Positions 15,782 to 24,652 of a stretch of DNA of 64,000 nucleotides are shown in pieces (within the stretch, counting starts at the first letter, position 1; every line of letters begins with the position of its first letter). Source of the DNA: Dyadobacter fermentans (GTDB taxonomy: Bacteria > Bacteroidota > Bacteroidia > Cytophagales > Spirosomataceae); contig NZ_JAHXBN010000001.1 in assembly GCF_019924045.1 (NCBI RefSeq), positions 186,001-250,000 of the forward strand, written 5' to 3'. The position numbers and the translations under genes were made by a program. The notes under the pieces are model-generated. The model saw only the letters and a program-made list of their open reading frames with translations. It was not told the DNA's origin and made no database searches.

Positions 15782-17017
15782 TTATTCCTCTGTTTCCACT
15801 GGCGTGTAACCAAGATCCAGCCAATTCGGGTAAATAGAGAAGTGCTTTTCTTTCACCAGAGAGAACAGTGTCCGCTTCAATTCGTCGATGTTTTCCTTTT
15901 GCTGGGCCGAGATGAAAACCACATGGTCGGCTTTTTCCGAGATGTAGCTTCGTTTCAGCTGGTTGAGTACGTCCTGGGTTGATGGCGCCGGGTTTTCTTC
16001 TTCCTCCTCATCGTTGTACGATGGTTTGTACAAATCTATTTTGTTGAAAACCAATATGGAAGGTTTGTTGGCAGCACCGATTTCTTCCAGCGTTTTGTTC
16101 ACAACATCGAGATGTTCCTCAAACGAAGCATGCGAAATGTCCACGACGTGCATCAGAATATCCGCTTCGCGTACCTCGTCGAGGGTCGATTTGAAGGATT
16201 CGATGAGCGTGGTAGGCAGTTTTCGGATGAAGCCGACCGTGTCCGTGAGCAAGAAAGGGATATTCTCCATATTCACTTTCCGCACGGTTGAATCGACGGT
16301 CGCGAAGAGTTTGTTTTCGGCGAAGACGTCGGCTTTCGAGAGGTTGCGCATCAATGTAGATTTACCGACGTTGGTGTAACCCACAATAGCCACGCGCACG
16401 AGGCGATCGCGCTCTTTGCGGCGGGTAACGCTTTGCTTATCCACTTTTTCGAGCTTCTCTTTGAGGAACGCGATCCGGTCTTTCACGATCCGGCGGTCGG
16501 TTTCGAGCTCGGTTTCACCGGGACCGCGCATACCCACGCCAGCGCCCGACTGGCGGCTAAGGTGCGTCCACATGCGCGTCAACCGTGGGTACATATATTG
16601 GTACTGTGCGAGCTCCACTTGCAATTTTGCCTGGGCGGTTTGAGCGCGCATGGCAAAAATGGCGAGGATCAGCAAGCTGCGGTCGATTACCTTAATGTCC
16701 TTGAAAACGGCTTCGAGGTTTCGGACCTGGGATGGCGTAAGGTCGTCGTCGTAAATGATCATATCCACCGGATTGGCGGTGACGTAGATCAGGATCTCTT
16801 CGAGTTTTCCTTTTCCGGTGTAAGTCCGGATGTCGGTGCGTTCGAGGTTTTGAGTGAAAGTCTGGACCGTCTCCACGCCCAACGTAGTCGCCAGGAACGC
16901 AAGTTCTTCCAGGTATTCCTTCGTTTTTTCGGTGTTTTGTTTTTGGGTGCTTACAGCAACCAGAACGGCCGTTTCCTTTTTGGCAGCTGTCGAATATAAT
17001 TTCTTCTTATCAATCAT
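15782..17017 (-). CDS. hflX: GTPase HflX
   Basis: A 411-residue ribosome-associated GTPase. I chose the ATG at 17017 (MIDKKKLYS); a longer frame upstream adds an unlikely cysteine-rich leader. The N-terminal HflX domain (about 15-170) precedes GAGVGMRGPGETELETDRR and a coiled region. The G domain has G1 GYTNVGKSTL, G3 DTVGFI and G4 FNKID. HflX splits or rescues stalled 70S ribosomes under stress. The C-terminal extension is short. It is monocistronic by layout, with tRNA genes downstream. Confidence 0.95.
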   Translation of the reverse strand: MIDKKKLYSTAAKKETAVLVAVSTQKQNTEKTKEYLEELAFLATTLGVETVQTFTQNLERTDIRTYTGKGKLEEILIYVTANPVDMIIYDDDLTPSQVRNLEAVFKDIKVIDRSLLILAIFAMRAQTAQAKLQVELAQYQYMYPRLTRMWTHLSRQSGAGVGMRGPGETELETDRRIVKDRIAFLKEKLEKVDKQSVTRRKERDRLVRVAIVGYTNVGKSTLMRNLSKADVFAENKLFATVDSTVRKVNMENIPFLLTDTVGFIRKLPTTLIESFKSTLDEVREADILMHVVDISHASFEEHLDVVNKTLEEIGAANKPSILVFNKIDLYKPSYNDEEEEENPAPSTQDVLNQLKRSYISEKADHVVFISAQQKENIDELKRTLFSLVKEKHFSIYPNWLDLGYTPVETEE

Positions 17018-17173
17018 GCACTGGTGTTTTATGTCATTGTTCCGGCTCGAAATCCTGCGATAGCATACCCACATGCCGGAAAAGGGGCAGATTTGCAACG
17101 GTTTGCCGGTTGCAAAAGTTCACCGCAGGAATTTGTGAAATTACATTTACCATTTAACAAATCCATTTTTTTA

Positions 17174-17206
17174 TTTGATTGTTCGAAAAAGACTTTTGTA
17201 TCTTTG
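17174..17206 (+). promoter_or_regulatory. Bacteroidota-type promoter for the MATE gene
   Basis: TTTG at 17174-17177 and TATCTTTG at 17199-17206 match the -33/-7 boxes used by the Bacteroidota housekeeping sigma factor, with a 21-bp spacer. Transcription would begin near 17214 and leave a leader of about 140 nt before the ATG at 17354. In that leader GCCGAA (17206-17211) can pair with TTCGGC (17241-17246). I recognise no riboswitch class. The interval 17018-17353 holds nothing else. Confidence 0.6.
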
Positions 17207-17353
17207 CCGAAATTCTTAATACCTATGTTGGTGCTCATCTTCGGCTAATGCCTAGCCACAACTCAGTCTCCGCCTTTTAACAGGCACTTTTTTTACGACC
17301 CATTGCCGGTCGCACAATTTCTATTTATCCATTATTGCAAATTTTTATTATCC

Positions 17354-18739
17354 ATGAAAAAGTGGTTTACACTGCTTCGTGAGGCTATTCGTGGCTCCGA
17401 AGAAAGTTTTACCGAAGGAAGCATCAACCGTGCCATATTCTTGCTGTCAGTACCCATGATCCTCGAAATGGTGATGGAGTCGCTGTTCGCGGTAGTTGAT
17501 ATTTTCTTTGTTTCAAAAGTAAGTACCGAGGCCGTCGCGACGGTCGGACTGACCGAATCTGTGATTACGCTGGTTTACTCCCTGGCGATCGGTTTGAGTA
17601 CGGCGGCGACGGCCACCATTGCGCGGCGCACGGGTGAAGGAAACCTGGGACAGGCGCGGCATGCGGTGGGGCAGGTGATATTCATTTCACTCGCGATTTC
17701 ATCCGTGACTGCGGTGGCCGGGTATCTGTTGGCAGGGGACATTCTCCGCATGATGGGTGCTGATCATAAGGTGATCGAAACCGGGACCAACTTTGCCCGG
17801 ATCCAATTCCTGAGTAGCCCGGTGGTGGTATTACTTTACTCACTGAGCGGCGCATTGCGCGGAGCGGGTGCAGCAGCCACAGCCATGCGTTCGCTGATGA
17901 TTGCCAATGGTTTCAATATGCTTCTTGGACCGATCCTGATTTTCGGTCTGGGACCGTTCCCTGAACTCGGCGTAACAGGTGCCGCGTTGGCCACGGCCAC
18001 AGGACGTTCCATTGGGGTGGCTTATCAGCTGTTTTCACTCACCAAAGGCAGAAAAGCACTGGGTTTGCTTTGGGAAGACCTGAAGCCGAATCCTGAAACA
18101 ATCCGGGCGATCGTCAAAATTGCAACCGGCGGTACTGTTCAGTTTTTGATAGGCTCCGCTAGCTGGATTTTCCTGACACGCATTCTTTCCGAGTTCGGCA
18201 GCGACGTGGTGGCAGGTTACACCATTGCTATCCGGGTGATCATGTTCACCTTACTGCCCGCCTGGGGGCTTGCCAATGCCGCGGCGACGCTGGTTGGGCA
18301 GAACCTCGGAGCCGAAAAGCCCGAGCGCGCCGAAGCGTCGGTATGGAAATGTGCTTCGTTCAATCTGATGTTCCTGGGCGTGCTTGCAGTCGTGATGTTT
18401 GTCGGTGCGGAGGGTATTATCAGCCTGTTCAGTTCCCAGCCGCAGGTGGTCGAGACGGGGAAACTGGCATTGCGCGTGCTTTGCATGGGTTATGGGTTTT
18501 ACGCTTATGGGATGGTGGTGATCCAGTCGCTGAATGGCGCGGGTGACACCAAAACACCGACAGTCCTGAACCTGATCGCGTTCTGGGCTGTGCAAATCCC
18601 AACTGCGTATGTACTGGCCGTTATCTTCAATTTCGGGCCGGTGGGAGTTTTTGCAGCGGTACCCATTGCGGAATCCGTCCTGGCGATGCTGGGTATCTGG
18701 CGGTTCCGTCTTGGGGGATGGAAGGTCGTTAAAGTGTAA
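17354..18739 (+). CDS. MATE-family efflux transporter
   Basis: A 461-residue inner-membrane protein with about 12 helices and the two-fold repeat of the MatE family. The N-terminal half has INRAIFLLSVPMILEMVMES and SKVSTEAVATVGLTES; the second half has GYTIAIRVIMFTLLPAWGLA. I chose the ATG at 17354 (MKKWFTLL) because the longer frame begins with an implausible leader. MATE pumps export cationic drugs or metabolites using Na+ or H+. The substrate is unknown. It is monocistronic, followed by the TGAC repeat region. Confidence 0.93.
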   Translation: MKKWFTLLREAIRGSEESFTEGSINRAIFLLSVPMILEMVMESLFAVVDIFFVSKVSTEAVATVGLTESVITLVYSLAIGLSTAATATIARRTGEGNLGQARHAVGQVIFISLAISSVTAVAGYLLAGDILRMMGADHKVIETGTNFARIQFLSSPVVVLLYSLSGALRGAGAAATAMRSLMIANGFNMLLGPILIFGLGPFPELGVTGAALATATGRSIGVAYQLFSLTKGRKALGLLWEDLKPNPETIRAIVKIATGGTVQFLIGSASWIFLTRILSEFGSDVVAGYTIAIRVIMFTLLPAWGLANAAATLVGQNLGAEKPERAEASVWKCASFNLMFLGVLAVVMFVGAEGIISLFSSQPQVVETGKLALRVLCMGYGFYAYGMVVIQSLNGAGDTKTPTVLNLIAFWAVQIPTAYVLAVIFNFGPVGVFAAVPIAESVLAMLGIWRFRLGGWKVVKV

Positions 18740-18845
18740 ATATGCCTGGAATTATTCGGGGAAGTCATATAGTGTTGGGCTTGGTCAGGAGTTTTCTGAT
18801 CGTGGTGCGGTATTGCCTGGTGTTTGTAAGGCGGAGGTGAGGGCG

Positions 18846-18935
18846 GGTGTCGTTAGGTGTTGTCATTTGTGGTCAGGTGTAGTCAGGGGTAGTCATTTGC
18901 GGTCAAGCATGGTCAGGAATAGTTATTTGCTGTCT
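18846..18935 (-). repeat. Inverted (left) array of 10-bp TGAC units
   Basis: Nine consecutive 10-bp units of the pattern GGTGTAGTCA or TTTGCGGTCA can be phased from 18846 to 18935. They are degenerate reverse complements of the right array at 19029-19168. The interval 18740-19195 has no gene. Further partial units (GGTCAGGAG near 18783, GGGAATGGTC near 18980) extend the array on both sides. Confidence 0.7.
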
Positions 18936-19028
18936 GGCAATGGAAATTTGGGAACTGTCGGGAGTTACCAATTGTAGTTAGGGAATGGTCGAACAGTCTG
19001 ACTTTTTTGTTAAAAACCCGATATTTTC

Positions 19029-19168
19029 TGACTAGACCTGACCATAAATGACTATCCCTGACTACACTCGACAATCCCTGACCAAACCTGACCAAACCTG
19101 ACTACACCTGACAATACCTGACCACACCTGACTAGACCTGACCATAAATGACTATCCCTGACTACACC
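19029..19168 (+). repeat. Tandem array of fourteen 10-bp units TGAC(C/T)ANNCC
   Basis: Fourteen exact 10-bp units run without a gap: TGACTAGACC, TGACCATAAA, TGACTATCCC, TGACTACACT, and so on. Units 1-4 recur almost identically as units 11-14, a 40-bp block 100 bp apart with one change. The array ends 27 bp before the ATG of the MBL-rhodanese gene. With the left array it forms a large imperfect palindrome around a loop of about 93 bp. Confidence 0.85.
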
Positions 19169-19195
19169 GCAAATCGTTACATAACCGTAGAAAGC

Positions 19196-20587
19196 ATGAA
19201 AATAGAACAGATATATACCGGTTGCCTGGCGCAGGGCGCCTATTTTATAGTTTCAAATGGTGAAGCCGCGGTGATTGATCCGCTGCGCGAAGTAGCTCCC
19301 TACATTCAGAAAGCCGAGAAGATCGGTGCCAAAATCCGGTATGTTTTTGAAACCCATTTTCATGCGGACTTCGTTTCCGGCCATATTGATCTGGCCGAAA
19401 AAACAGGGGCAGAAATCGTGTATGGACCTGATGCGCAAACCGGCTTCAAGGCTCACATTGCGAAAGACGGGGAAGATTTCAAACTCGGTGAAGTGATCAT
19501 CCGCGCATTACACACGCCCGGGCACACGATGGAATCGACGAGCTATTTGCTGTTCGACCAATCCGGTAAGCCGGTGGCCCTGTTCAGCGGTGACACCTTA
19601 TTTATAGGGGATGTAGGCCGGCCCGACCTGGCCCAGAAAGGCGATCTGACAATGGACGATCTCGCGGGAATGCTCTACGATAGCCTCCGTTCGAAAATTA
19701 TGCCGCTGCCCGACGATGTGATCGTATACCCGGCTCACGGCGCAGGCTCTGCTTGCGGCAAGAATATGAGCAAGGAAACGTCCGACACATTGGGCAACCA
19801 GAAGCGTTTCAATTATGCATTGCGCGCGGATATGACCAAAGATGAGTTTATCGGAGAAGTTACGGCCGGCCTCACAGAGCCGCCCCAGTATTTTCCCGAA
19901 AACGTGAAAATGAACCGCGATGGCTACGAAAGCATCGACGATGTGCTCGAACGCGGACATCAGGCATTGTCACCGGAGGCGTTTGAAGCAAAAGCTAATA
20001 ATACCGGCGCTTTGATCCTCGACACCCGCAAACCAGCCGATTTCGCAGCAGGTTTTATTCCAAATTCTATCAATATCGGTATCGACGGCAGCTTTGCACC
20101 CTGGGTAGGCGCATTGATTCCCGATTTGAAACAACTGTTGCTCATTGTCACCGAGCCTGGCAGGGAAGAAGAAGTCGTAACACGCCTCGCCCGGGTGGGG
20201 TACGACTACACAATCGGCTATCTCAATGGCGGTTTCGAGAGTTGGAAGCAGGCCGGTAAAGAAATCGATACGGTCGAATCGGTCAGTGCCGAGGAATTTG
20301 CACGGCGTTTTGAATCAGGCGAACTCGAAGTAATTGATGTGCGTAAACCCGATGAGTTTGCTTCCGGGCATATCGAAGGAGCGAGAAACCTGCCTTTGGA
20401 TTACATCAACGACCTTATGCCTGAATTTCCGAAGGACCGCCAACTGCACATTCATTGCGCGGGAGGCTACCGCTCCATGGTGGCCGCCTCGATCCTGAAA
20501 TCCCGCGGCGTAGATGACGTCGTCAACATTGAAGGGGGCTATGGCGCAGTTGCGAAAACGAACGTACCCGTTTCAGTCGCGGTGTGA
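19196..20587 (+). CDS. MBL-fold hydrolase fused to two rhodanese domains (persulfide dioxygenase-like)
   Basis: 463 residues from the ATG at 19196 (MKIEQIYTG). The metallo-beta-lactamase domain (1-245) has T53-H-F-H-A-D58 with H63 and HTPGHT, the ligand set of ETHE1-type sulfur dioxygenases. Two rhodanese modules follow. The first (about 265-365) lacks a catalytic cysteine, with LLLIVTEPGR where the loop should be. The second has HIHCAGGYRS with C421. The family handles glutathione or protein persulfides. Two YeeE/YedE sulfur transporters follow, supporting a role in reduced-sulfur use or detoxification. The TGAC array lies just upstream. Confidence 0.9.
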   Translation: MKIEQIYTGCLAQGAYFIVSNGEAAVIDPLREVAPYIQKAEKIGAKIRYVFETHFHADFVSGHIDLAEKTGAEIVYGPDAQTGFKAHIAKDGEDFKLGEVIIRALHTPGHTMESTSYLLFDQSGKPVALFSGDTLFIGDVGRPDLAQKGDLTMDDLAGMLYDSLRSKIMPLPDDVIVYPAHGAGSACGKNMSKETSDTLGNQKRFNYALRADMTKDEFIGEVTAGLTEPPQYFPENVKMNRDGYESIDDVLERGHQALSPEAFEAKANNTGALILDTRKPADFAAGFIPNSINIGIDGSFAPWVGALIPDLKQLLLIVTEPGREEEVVTRLARVGYDYTIGYLNGGFESWKQAGKEIDTVESVSAEEFARRFESGELEVIDVRKPDEFASGHIEGARNLPLDYINDLMPEFPKDRQLHIHCAGGYRSMVAASILKSRGVDDVVNIEGGYGAVAKTNVPVSVAV

Positions 20588-20688
20588 TTATTTGACTGAT
20601 TATTTGTAGCTTAGGGAAAATCGCGTGAAGAGTATGAATCCGGCGTTTTTCTTGAAAGAAAATAATATACAAATCCGATATACTAACA

Positions 20689-21264
20689 ATGAATATCATC
20701 GAACTTCTCAAAAGCCCCTGGCCGTGGTATGTTGCCGGGCCGTTGATCGGGTTGACTGTGCCGGTGTTGCTGTTACTGGGGAATAAATCGTTTGGTATAT
20801 CGTCGTCGTTGCGGCATATCTGTGCGGCGGTGATTCCGGCTGGTTTGCCCTTTTTTAAATACAACTGGCGGAAGGAGGCCTGGAACTTGTTTTTTGTAGC
20901 AGGAATAGCGATTGGCGGGTTTGCAGGAAACTTTTGGCTAGGCAACCCCAAGGCCATTGTGGTGGCGGATGATACCCGGCAAACGCTGGCTGCCCTGGGT
21001 GTAACCGACTTTTCAGGGCTGATGCCGACGGATATTTTCGCGGTAAGCAACGTGTTTACATTGAAAGGACTGATATTCCTGGTGCTGGGTGGGTTTCTGG
21101 TCGGTTTTGGAACGCGGTACGCAGGAGGGTGTACGTCGGGGCATGCGATTATGGGATTATCCAACCTGCAATGGCCTTCACTCGTGGCTACGGTGAGTTT
21201 TATGATCGGCGGGTTTGCCTGTACGCATTTGCTGCTCCCTTTCTTCCTCCACCTCGTTCTATAA
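20689..21264 (+). CDS. YeeE/YedE-family protein, N-terminal half (sulfur transport)
   Basis: A 191-residue inner-membrane protein with four to five helices. The diagnostic segment GTRYAGGCTSGHAIMGLSNL (about 144-163) carries the conserved cysteine used by TsuA-type thiosulfate transporters to pass sulfur. It is followed 13 bp later by a partner with the matching C-terminal half. Full YeeE proteins are about 350 residues, so the function is split over two genes, a known arrangement in several phyla. Context with the persulfide enzyme suggests import of thiosulfate-like sulfur. Confidence 0.88.
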   Translation: MNIIELLKSPWPWYVAGPLIGLTVPVLLLLGNKSFGISSSLRHICAAVIPAGLPFFKYNWRKEAWNLFFVAGIAIGGFAGNFWLGNPKAIVVADDTRQTLAALGVTDFSGLMPTDIFAVSNVFTLKGLIFLVLGGFLVGFGTRYAGGCTSGHAIMGLSNLQWPSLVATVSFMIGGFACTHLLLPFFLHLVL

Positions 21265-21277
21265 ACCTCGGTTCATC

Positions 21278-21802
21278 ATGGAAAAGATACACCGGCATTC
21301 CCCGCTTGCTGAATCTGCCGATACAGACTTTGACAACATCAAAGTCGATGGCTGCGATGGCGCTAACCGACAGCAAACCGCCGAAAGTTTTACTGCGAAC
21401 CTCAAATACCTGCTCGTAGGCATCCTATTCGGGATCATTTTTGTGAAAGCCGAGATTGTTTCATGGTTTCGTATCCAGGAAATGTTCCGGCTCGATTCGT
21501 TTCATATGTACGGCGTGATCGGCTCAGCGGTAGCAGTGGGCTTGCTGTCCATTTGGCTGATCAAGCGGTTCAATATCAAAACAATATCCGGCGAAACGGT
21601 GAGCATTGCCGACAAGGTTTTCGACAAAGGGCAGATTTACGGCGGAGGCCTGTTCGGTATAGGCTGGGCGATTACCGGCGCTTGCCCGGGGCCGTTATTT
21701 GCGCAGATCGGTGCGGGTTACCTGGCGGTGGCTGTTACCCTGTTAAGTGCCATTGCAGGAACCTGGTTTTACGGACTAATCCGCGCAAGGCTCCCGCATT
21801 GA
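21278..21802 (+). CDS. YeeE/YedE-family protein, C-terminal half (DUF6691-like)
   Basis: 174 residues from the ATG at 21278 (MEKIHRHSP). A hydrophilic N-terminus of about 40 residues leads into four membrane helices. GGGLFGIGWAITGACPGPLF holds the second conserved cysteine of the YeeE fold (TGACPGP). It presumably forms one transporter with the preceding gene, in the same operon as the MBL-rhodanese protein. Confidence 0.87.
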   Translation: MEKIHRHSPLAESADTDFDNIKVDGCDGANRQQTAESFTANLKYLLVGILFGIIFVKAEIVSWFRIQEMFRLDSFHMYGVIGSAVAVGLLSIWLIKRFNIKTISGETVSIADKVFDKGQIYGGGLFGIGWAITGACPGPLFAQIGAGYLAVAVTLLSAIAGTWFYGLIRARLPH

Positions 21803-22546
21803 TTATTGCTTGCGGGCTACCAGGTACAACTGTTCGTCACCCAGCATGAACGGATCCGCTTCGAGGTTACTGAATGAACCTACCACAAGCAATCCGGCCA
21901 GTTCGAACATATAGGTGAGTTCGCCGAGCGTATAAATGTGCTGGCGTACACTGTGGGTCACTTTTTCGGGGCCGGAAATGAAGGTTTGCTCGGCCTCGAT
22001 GTAGCTGCCTTCGGCGTGGTACTCGTTTTCTGCCAGGTAAATAATGTCGTCCTGTACCGGCATCCAGTTGCGTGTCTGGAAATTAGGCAGAATGCTTTCG
22101 GCGAGGTTTTCGGTGTGGATAGCCAGGTGGGCGCCCGGTTTCAATGCTGCGGCGATCTGATTGATAAACTGCTGCATATCCCCTCGTGGAAAGAAGCTGA
22201 AACTGTTTCCGAAACAATATGCGGCATCAAATGCAGCTTCGGGAAGCGGGTAATTCAGCACATCCGCGCAAATGATTTCCAGCGGCAGTTGCTGCTTGCT
22301 GCTGATGCCTTGTAACTCTTCACAATACTCCTGTGAAATATCGATGCACGTCAATGTTGTGCCTTGTTCAGCCAGCGGAATGGCGTGCCTTCCGTAACCG
22401 GCAAGCACGTCGAGCACTTTGCTATCCGATTTTATTTCAAGCACATCCCGCAGGAAATCGACCTCGTAATCGGTGTATTCTTCGTCCTGATTCAGTTTCC
22501 AGGCACGTTGCGGGAGTCCTTTGAAATAGGTATGGTACCAGGCCAC
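21803..22546 (-). CDS. Class I SAM-dependent methyltransferase
   Basis: About 247 residues if a GTG at 22546 (read as MAWYHTYFKGLPQ) is used; the frame is open further upstream, but that part is basic, cysteine-rich and overlaps the neighbouring gene. Motif I is VLDVLAGYGRHAIPLAEQG. The acidic end of strand 2 (LTCIDIS), IICADVL and YCFGNSFSFF complete the Rossmann core. The substrate is unknown. It converges with the YeeE genes. Confidence 0.85.
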   Translation of the reverse strand: MAWYHTYFKGLPQRAWKLNQDEEYTDYEVDFLRDVLEIKSDSKVLDVLAGYGRHAIPLAEQGTTLTCIDISQEYCEELQGISSKQQLPLEIICADVLNYPLPEAAFDAAYCFGNSFSFFPRGDMQQFINQIAAALKPGAHLAIHTENLAESILPNFQTRNWMPVQDDIIYLAENEYHAEGSYIEAEQTFISGPEKVTHSVRQHIYTLGELTYMFELAGLLVVGSFSNLEADPFMLGDEQLYLVARKQ

Positions 22547-22595
22547 GGTAGTATTTTGGTTTAAATTAAAACCCAAAACTACTAAAAAAGCCCGC

Positions 22596-23975
22596 TTACA
22601 TACGCATGAGCGCGGGTGTAATGCGCAGGTACACCTGCCCGGAAAGCGGCGTTTTGCCATACGCTGGTTCCAATTCGCGGTGGGGTTTGTATAAACTCAT
22701 CTGTGCGCCCGCCTGCAATAGTGTATTTCCAAAAGAGGCGATCTGGCGGTTCAAACCGACAGAGAACATTGAAACAGGCAGTTTTTCGAAGCCCTGTCTG
22801 CCAAAGGTGGTGCTCAATCCCAGCTCGTCCACACTCTTCTGAACCCATTCATACCGGCCATAAACGGCCCATTTGTCGAGTTGAAGATTGGTTTCGGCCA
22901 AAACGGAATGCTCCTTATGGTGCCCGCCTGCGTCGTTAAGGCCCCACACGAGCGTCGAGGAAATCCATTGGTTTTTTCCTCCCAGATTACCCGAATGCTG
23001 TACGGAAGCAGTTGTGCGGTTCACGTCCTCGTCCGGCTCGCGTGGCTCGGGGCTTTTGATAAAACCTCTGGAAACCTGTAACGCCCAGTTGGCCGACGGG
23101 TTGAACAGCAGCCGGTAGCTGTAAGAATTGAAACGCGGCTTGTCGAAGTCAAAGCGGTTTTCGTCTGGTTCGCGGCCGGTGAATGAGGAGCCTTCGAGTT
23201 TAAATTTACCATAACGGACACCCGCCGTAACGACACCAAATGTAATATGCGTAGCATCCTGCCAGTGATGGCCGAGCACGGCATCGGGGTTGTTGAACGC
23301 CGACATCCGGTGCATAAACGCCGTAGGGCCAAGGGCAGGCTCGCCGGGATAACCGGCGTAAATCGTCAGGTCGATCTTGTCATTGATCCGCTGGGTATAG
23401 CCGACAGAAAGTTCCGAAATGAGATCGTGCGGATGCTGGCGGTCGATAAGCGGCTTGCCTTTCCAGCTCTCGCCGGACTGGAAAAGCAGCGGATAGCCTG
23501 CGCCGCCGTCGGTGAGCCGGTCGAGGGAGACCATCGCGCGGAGGCTCAGTAAACCGTTTTTACCCACTTGGCGCTGGGCCATTCCCATAAACCAGTTGGG
23601 AGCGCTAAACTTTGAGTCCGAACCTCTTTTGCCGTCGTTATTGAAATTTTGGGTGGTATACCGCAGGAAAATGCTTCCGTGCAGCATGTAATTCCATTTA
23701 CTCCCGTGCATCATGTAGACGTACATGGGTGTGGCGTCGGGCTGCCAGCCGGTGCCGGAGCCATTGCGTGTCATGGGCAGGCTCAATGAAAAGCTGTGGG
23801 TCATGTGCGATGGGGTCTCGTGACCCATTTGCGCATGATCCATGCTTTTCATATCACGCATTTCATGGCTGGTAGTGTCTTTCGCGGGCTCATGATGGTG
23901 CTCGTGCTGGGCCAATGCGGGGAGCGCGGCCGTCGCCAAGGCGACGGTCAGCGCAGTAAGTTTGTTGACAAGCAT
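22596..23975 (-). CDS. Predicted outer-membrane beta-barrel protein with His/Met-rich N-terminus
   Basis: A 459-residue protein. A signal peptide (1-22) is followed by a His/Met-rich stretch (QHEHHHEPAKDTTSHEM, then DHAQMGHE) likely to bind Cu or Zn. The rest alternates like a barrel (SFSLSLPMTRNGSG, ITFGVVTAGVRYGKFKLEGS) and ends GQVYLRITPALMRM. It is the last gene of the metal operon, 18 bp after an HMA protein. I infer an outer-membrane role in copper handling, for example efflux or sequestration. It is not a CusC-type channel. Confidence 0.75.
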   Translation of the reverse strand: MLVNKLTALTVALATAALPALAQHEHHHEPAKDTTSHEMRDMKSMDHAQMGHETPSHMTHSFSLSLPMTRNGSGTGWQPDATPMYVYMMHGSKWNYMLHGSIFLRYTTQNFNNDGKRGSDSKFSAPNWFMGMAQRQVGKNGLLSLRAMVSLDRLTDGGAGYPLLFQSGESWKGKPLIDRQHPHDLISELSVGYTQRINDKIDLTIYAGYPGEPALGPTAFMHRMSAFNNPDAVLGHHWQDATHITFGVVTAGVRYGKFKLEGSSFTGREPDENRFDFDKPRFNSYSYRLLFNPSANWALQVSRGFIKSPEPREPDEDVNRTTASVQHSGNLGGKNQWISSTLVWGLNDAGGHHKEHSVLAETNLQLDKWAVYGRYEWVQKSVDELGLSTTFGRQGFEKLPVSMFSVGLNRQIASFGNTLLQAGAQMSLYKPHRELEPAYGKTPLSGQVYLRITPALMRM

Positions 23976-23993
23976 GATGAAGTAATTTCGTGA

Positions 23994-24335
23994 CTAATGT
24001 GCTGCGGCGGTTTTGCGGCAGCAGCTCGGCAGTTTGTCGTGCGCCTTCTCGTTGGCAGGCAGCTCGTCGGCGTCGTAGCCGGTTTTGTTGATCGTCGCCT
24101 TGATGGCCTCCGCGGTGGTTTTGTCCGGGTTATATTTCACGGTAATCACCTTGTTGGAAAGATCGAGATTCGACTCTTTCACGCCTTTGGAAAGCCCCAG
24201 GTTGCGCTCGATGCGTGCCTTGCACATTTCGCAAATGGCCGAGGTTTTGATTTTGACTTCTTTGGTACCGTCGGCGTAGGCGATATTCAGGCCCAGAAAC
24301 AAGGCGGTAATAATGCTTAGAATGGTCGTTTTCAT
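23994..24335 (-). CDS. Secreted heavy-metal-associated (HMA) domain protein
   Basis: A 113-residue protein. A signal peptide (1-21, ending AYA) precedes an HMA ferredoxin-like fold with the metal site ICEMCKARIERNLG (CxxC) and the KYNPDKTTAEAI strand typical of CopZ/MerP. The tail adds a CC pair and a final histidine. This is a periplasmic metallochaperone. It lies in the copper island, 19 bp after the metal-binding lipoprotein gene. Confidence 0.9.
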   Translation of the reverse strand: MKTTILSIITALFLGLNIAYADGTKEVKIKTSAICEMCKARIERNLGLSKGVKESNLDLSNKVITVKYNPDKTTAEAIKATINKTGYDADELPANEKAHDKLPSCCRKTAAAH

Positions 24336-24354
24336 AATCTGGTCAATTTAAAAA

Positions 24355-24591
24355 TCAGTGTTGATGTGCTGTTGTATCGGTTTCTGCCAGGGCTACTTCC
24401 TGTAACTCCATTTTGCAAACCGGACATTTGCCAGCCTCGGCGTACGTCTTTTCTCCTTCGCATTTCATCGGGCATGCATACTTTTTCTCGCTCACGGCGT
24501 GTGCTTCGGTGGCGGTAGCCTCTTTTTCAGATTTGTTTCCCGAGCAGGCAACGGATAAGAACAGCAGGGAGGCAACAATGATTTTGTTCAT
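24355..24591 (-). CDS. Metal-binding lipoprotein (heavy-metal-binding domain)
   Basis: A 78-residue lipoprotein: signal and lipobox (LFLSVACSG, Cys at 16), then YACPMKCEGEKTYAEAGKCP and VCKMEL. The Cys-Pro-Met and Cys-Pro-Val-Cys-Lys-Met elements are those of the small heavy-metal-binding domain found on CusB-like proteins. It ends with TTAHQH. It probably holds Cu(I) or Ag(I) in the periplasm and passes it on. It is co-transcribed with the HMA chaperone. Confidence 0.88.
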   Translation of the reverse strand: MNKIIVASLLFLSVACSGNKSEKEATATEAHAVSEKKYACPMKCEGEKTYAEAGKCPVCKMELQEVALAETDTTAHQH

Positions 24592-24652
24592 ACAATGGAA
24601 GTTTTAATAAATTCTTGATAACGGATATTTTTGATTGAAAAGCTATCGGTTG

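Noticed and set aside
19029..19168. CRISPR array
   Set aside because: The units are 10 bp with no longer spacers, are directly abutting, and have an inverted partner array; no cas genes are present.
22546..22660. N-terminal extension of the methyltransferase
   Set aside because: The added residues are basic and cysteine-rich, lack family character and overlap the barrel-protein gene; the GTG at 22546 fits the fold better.
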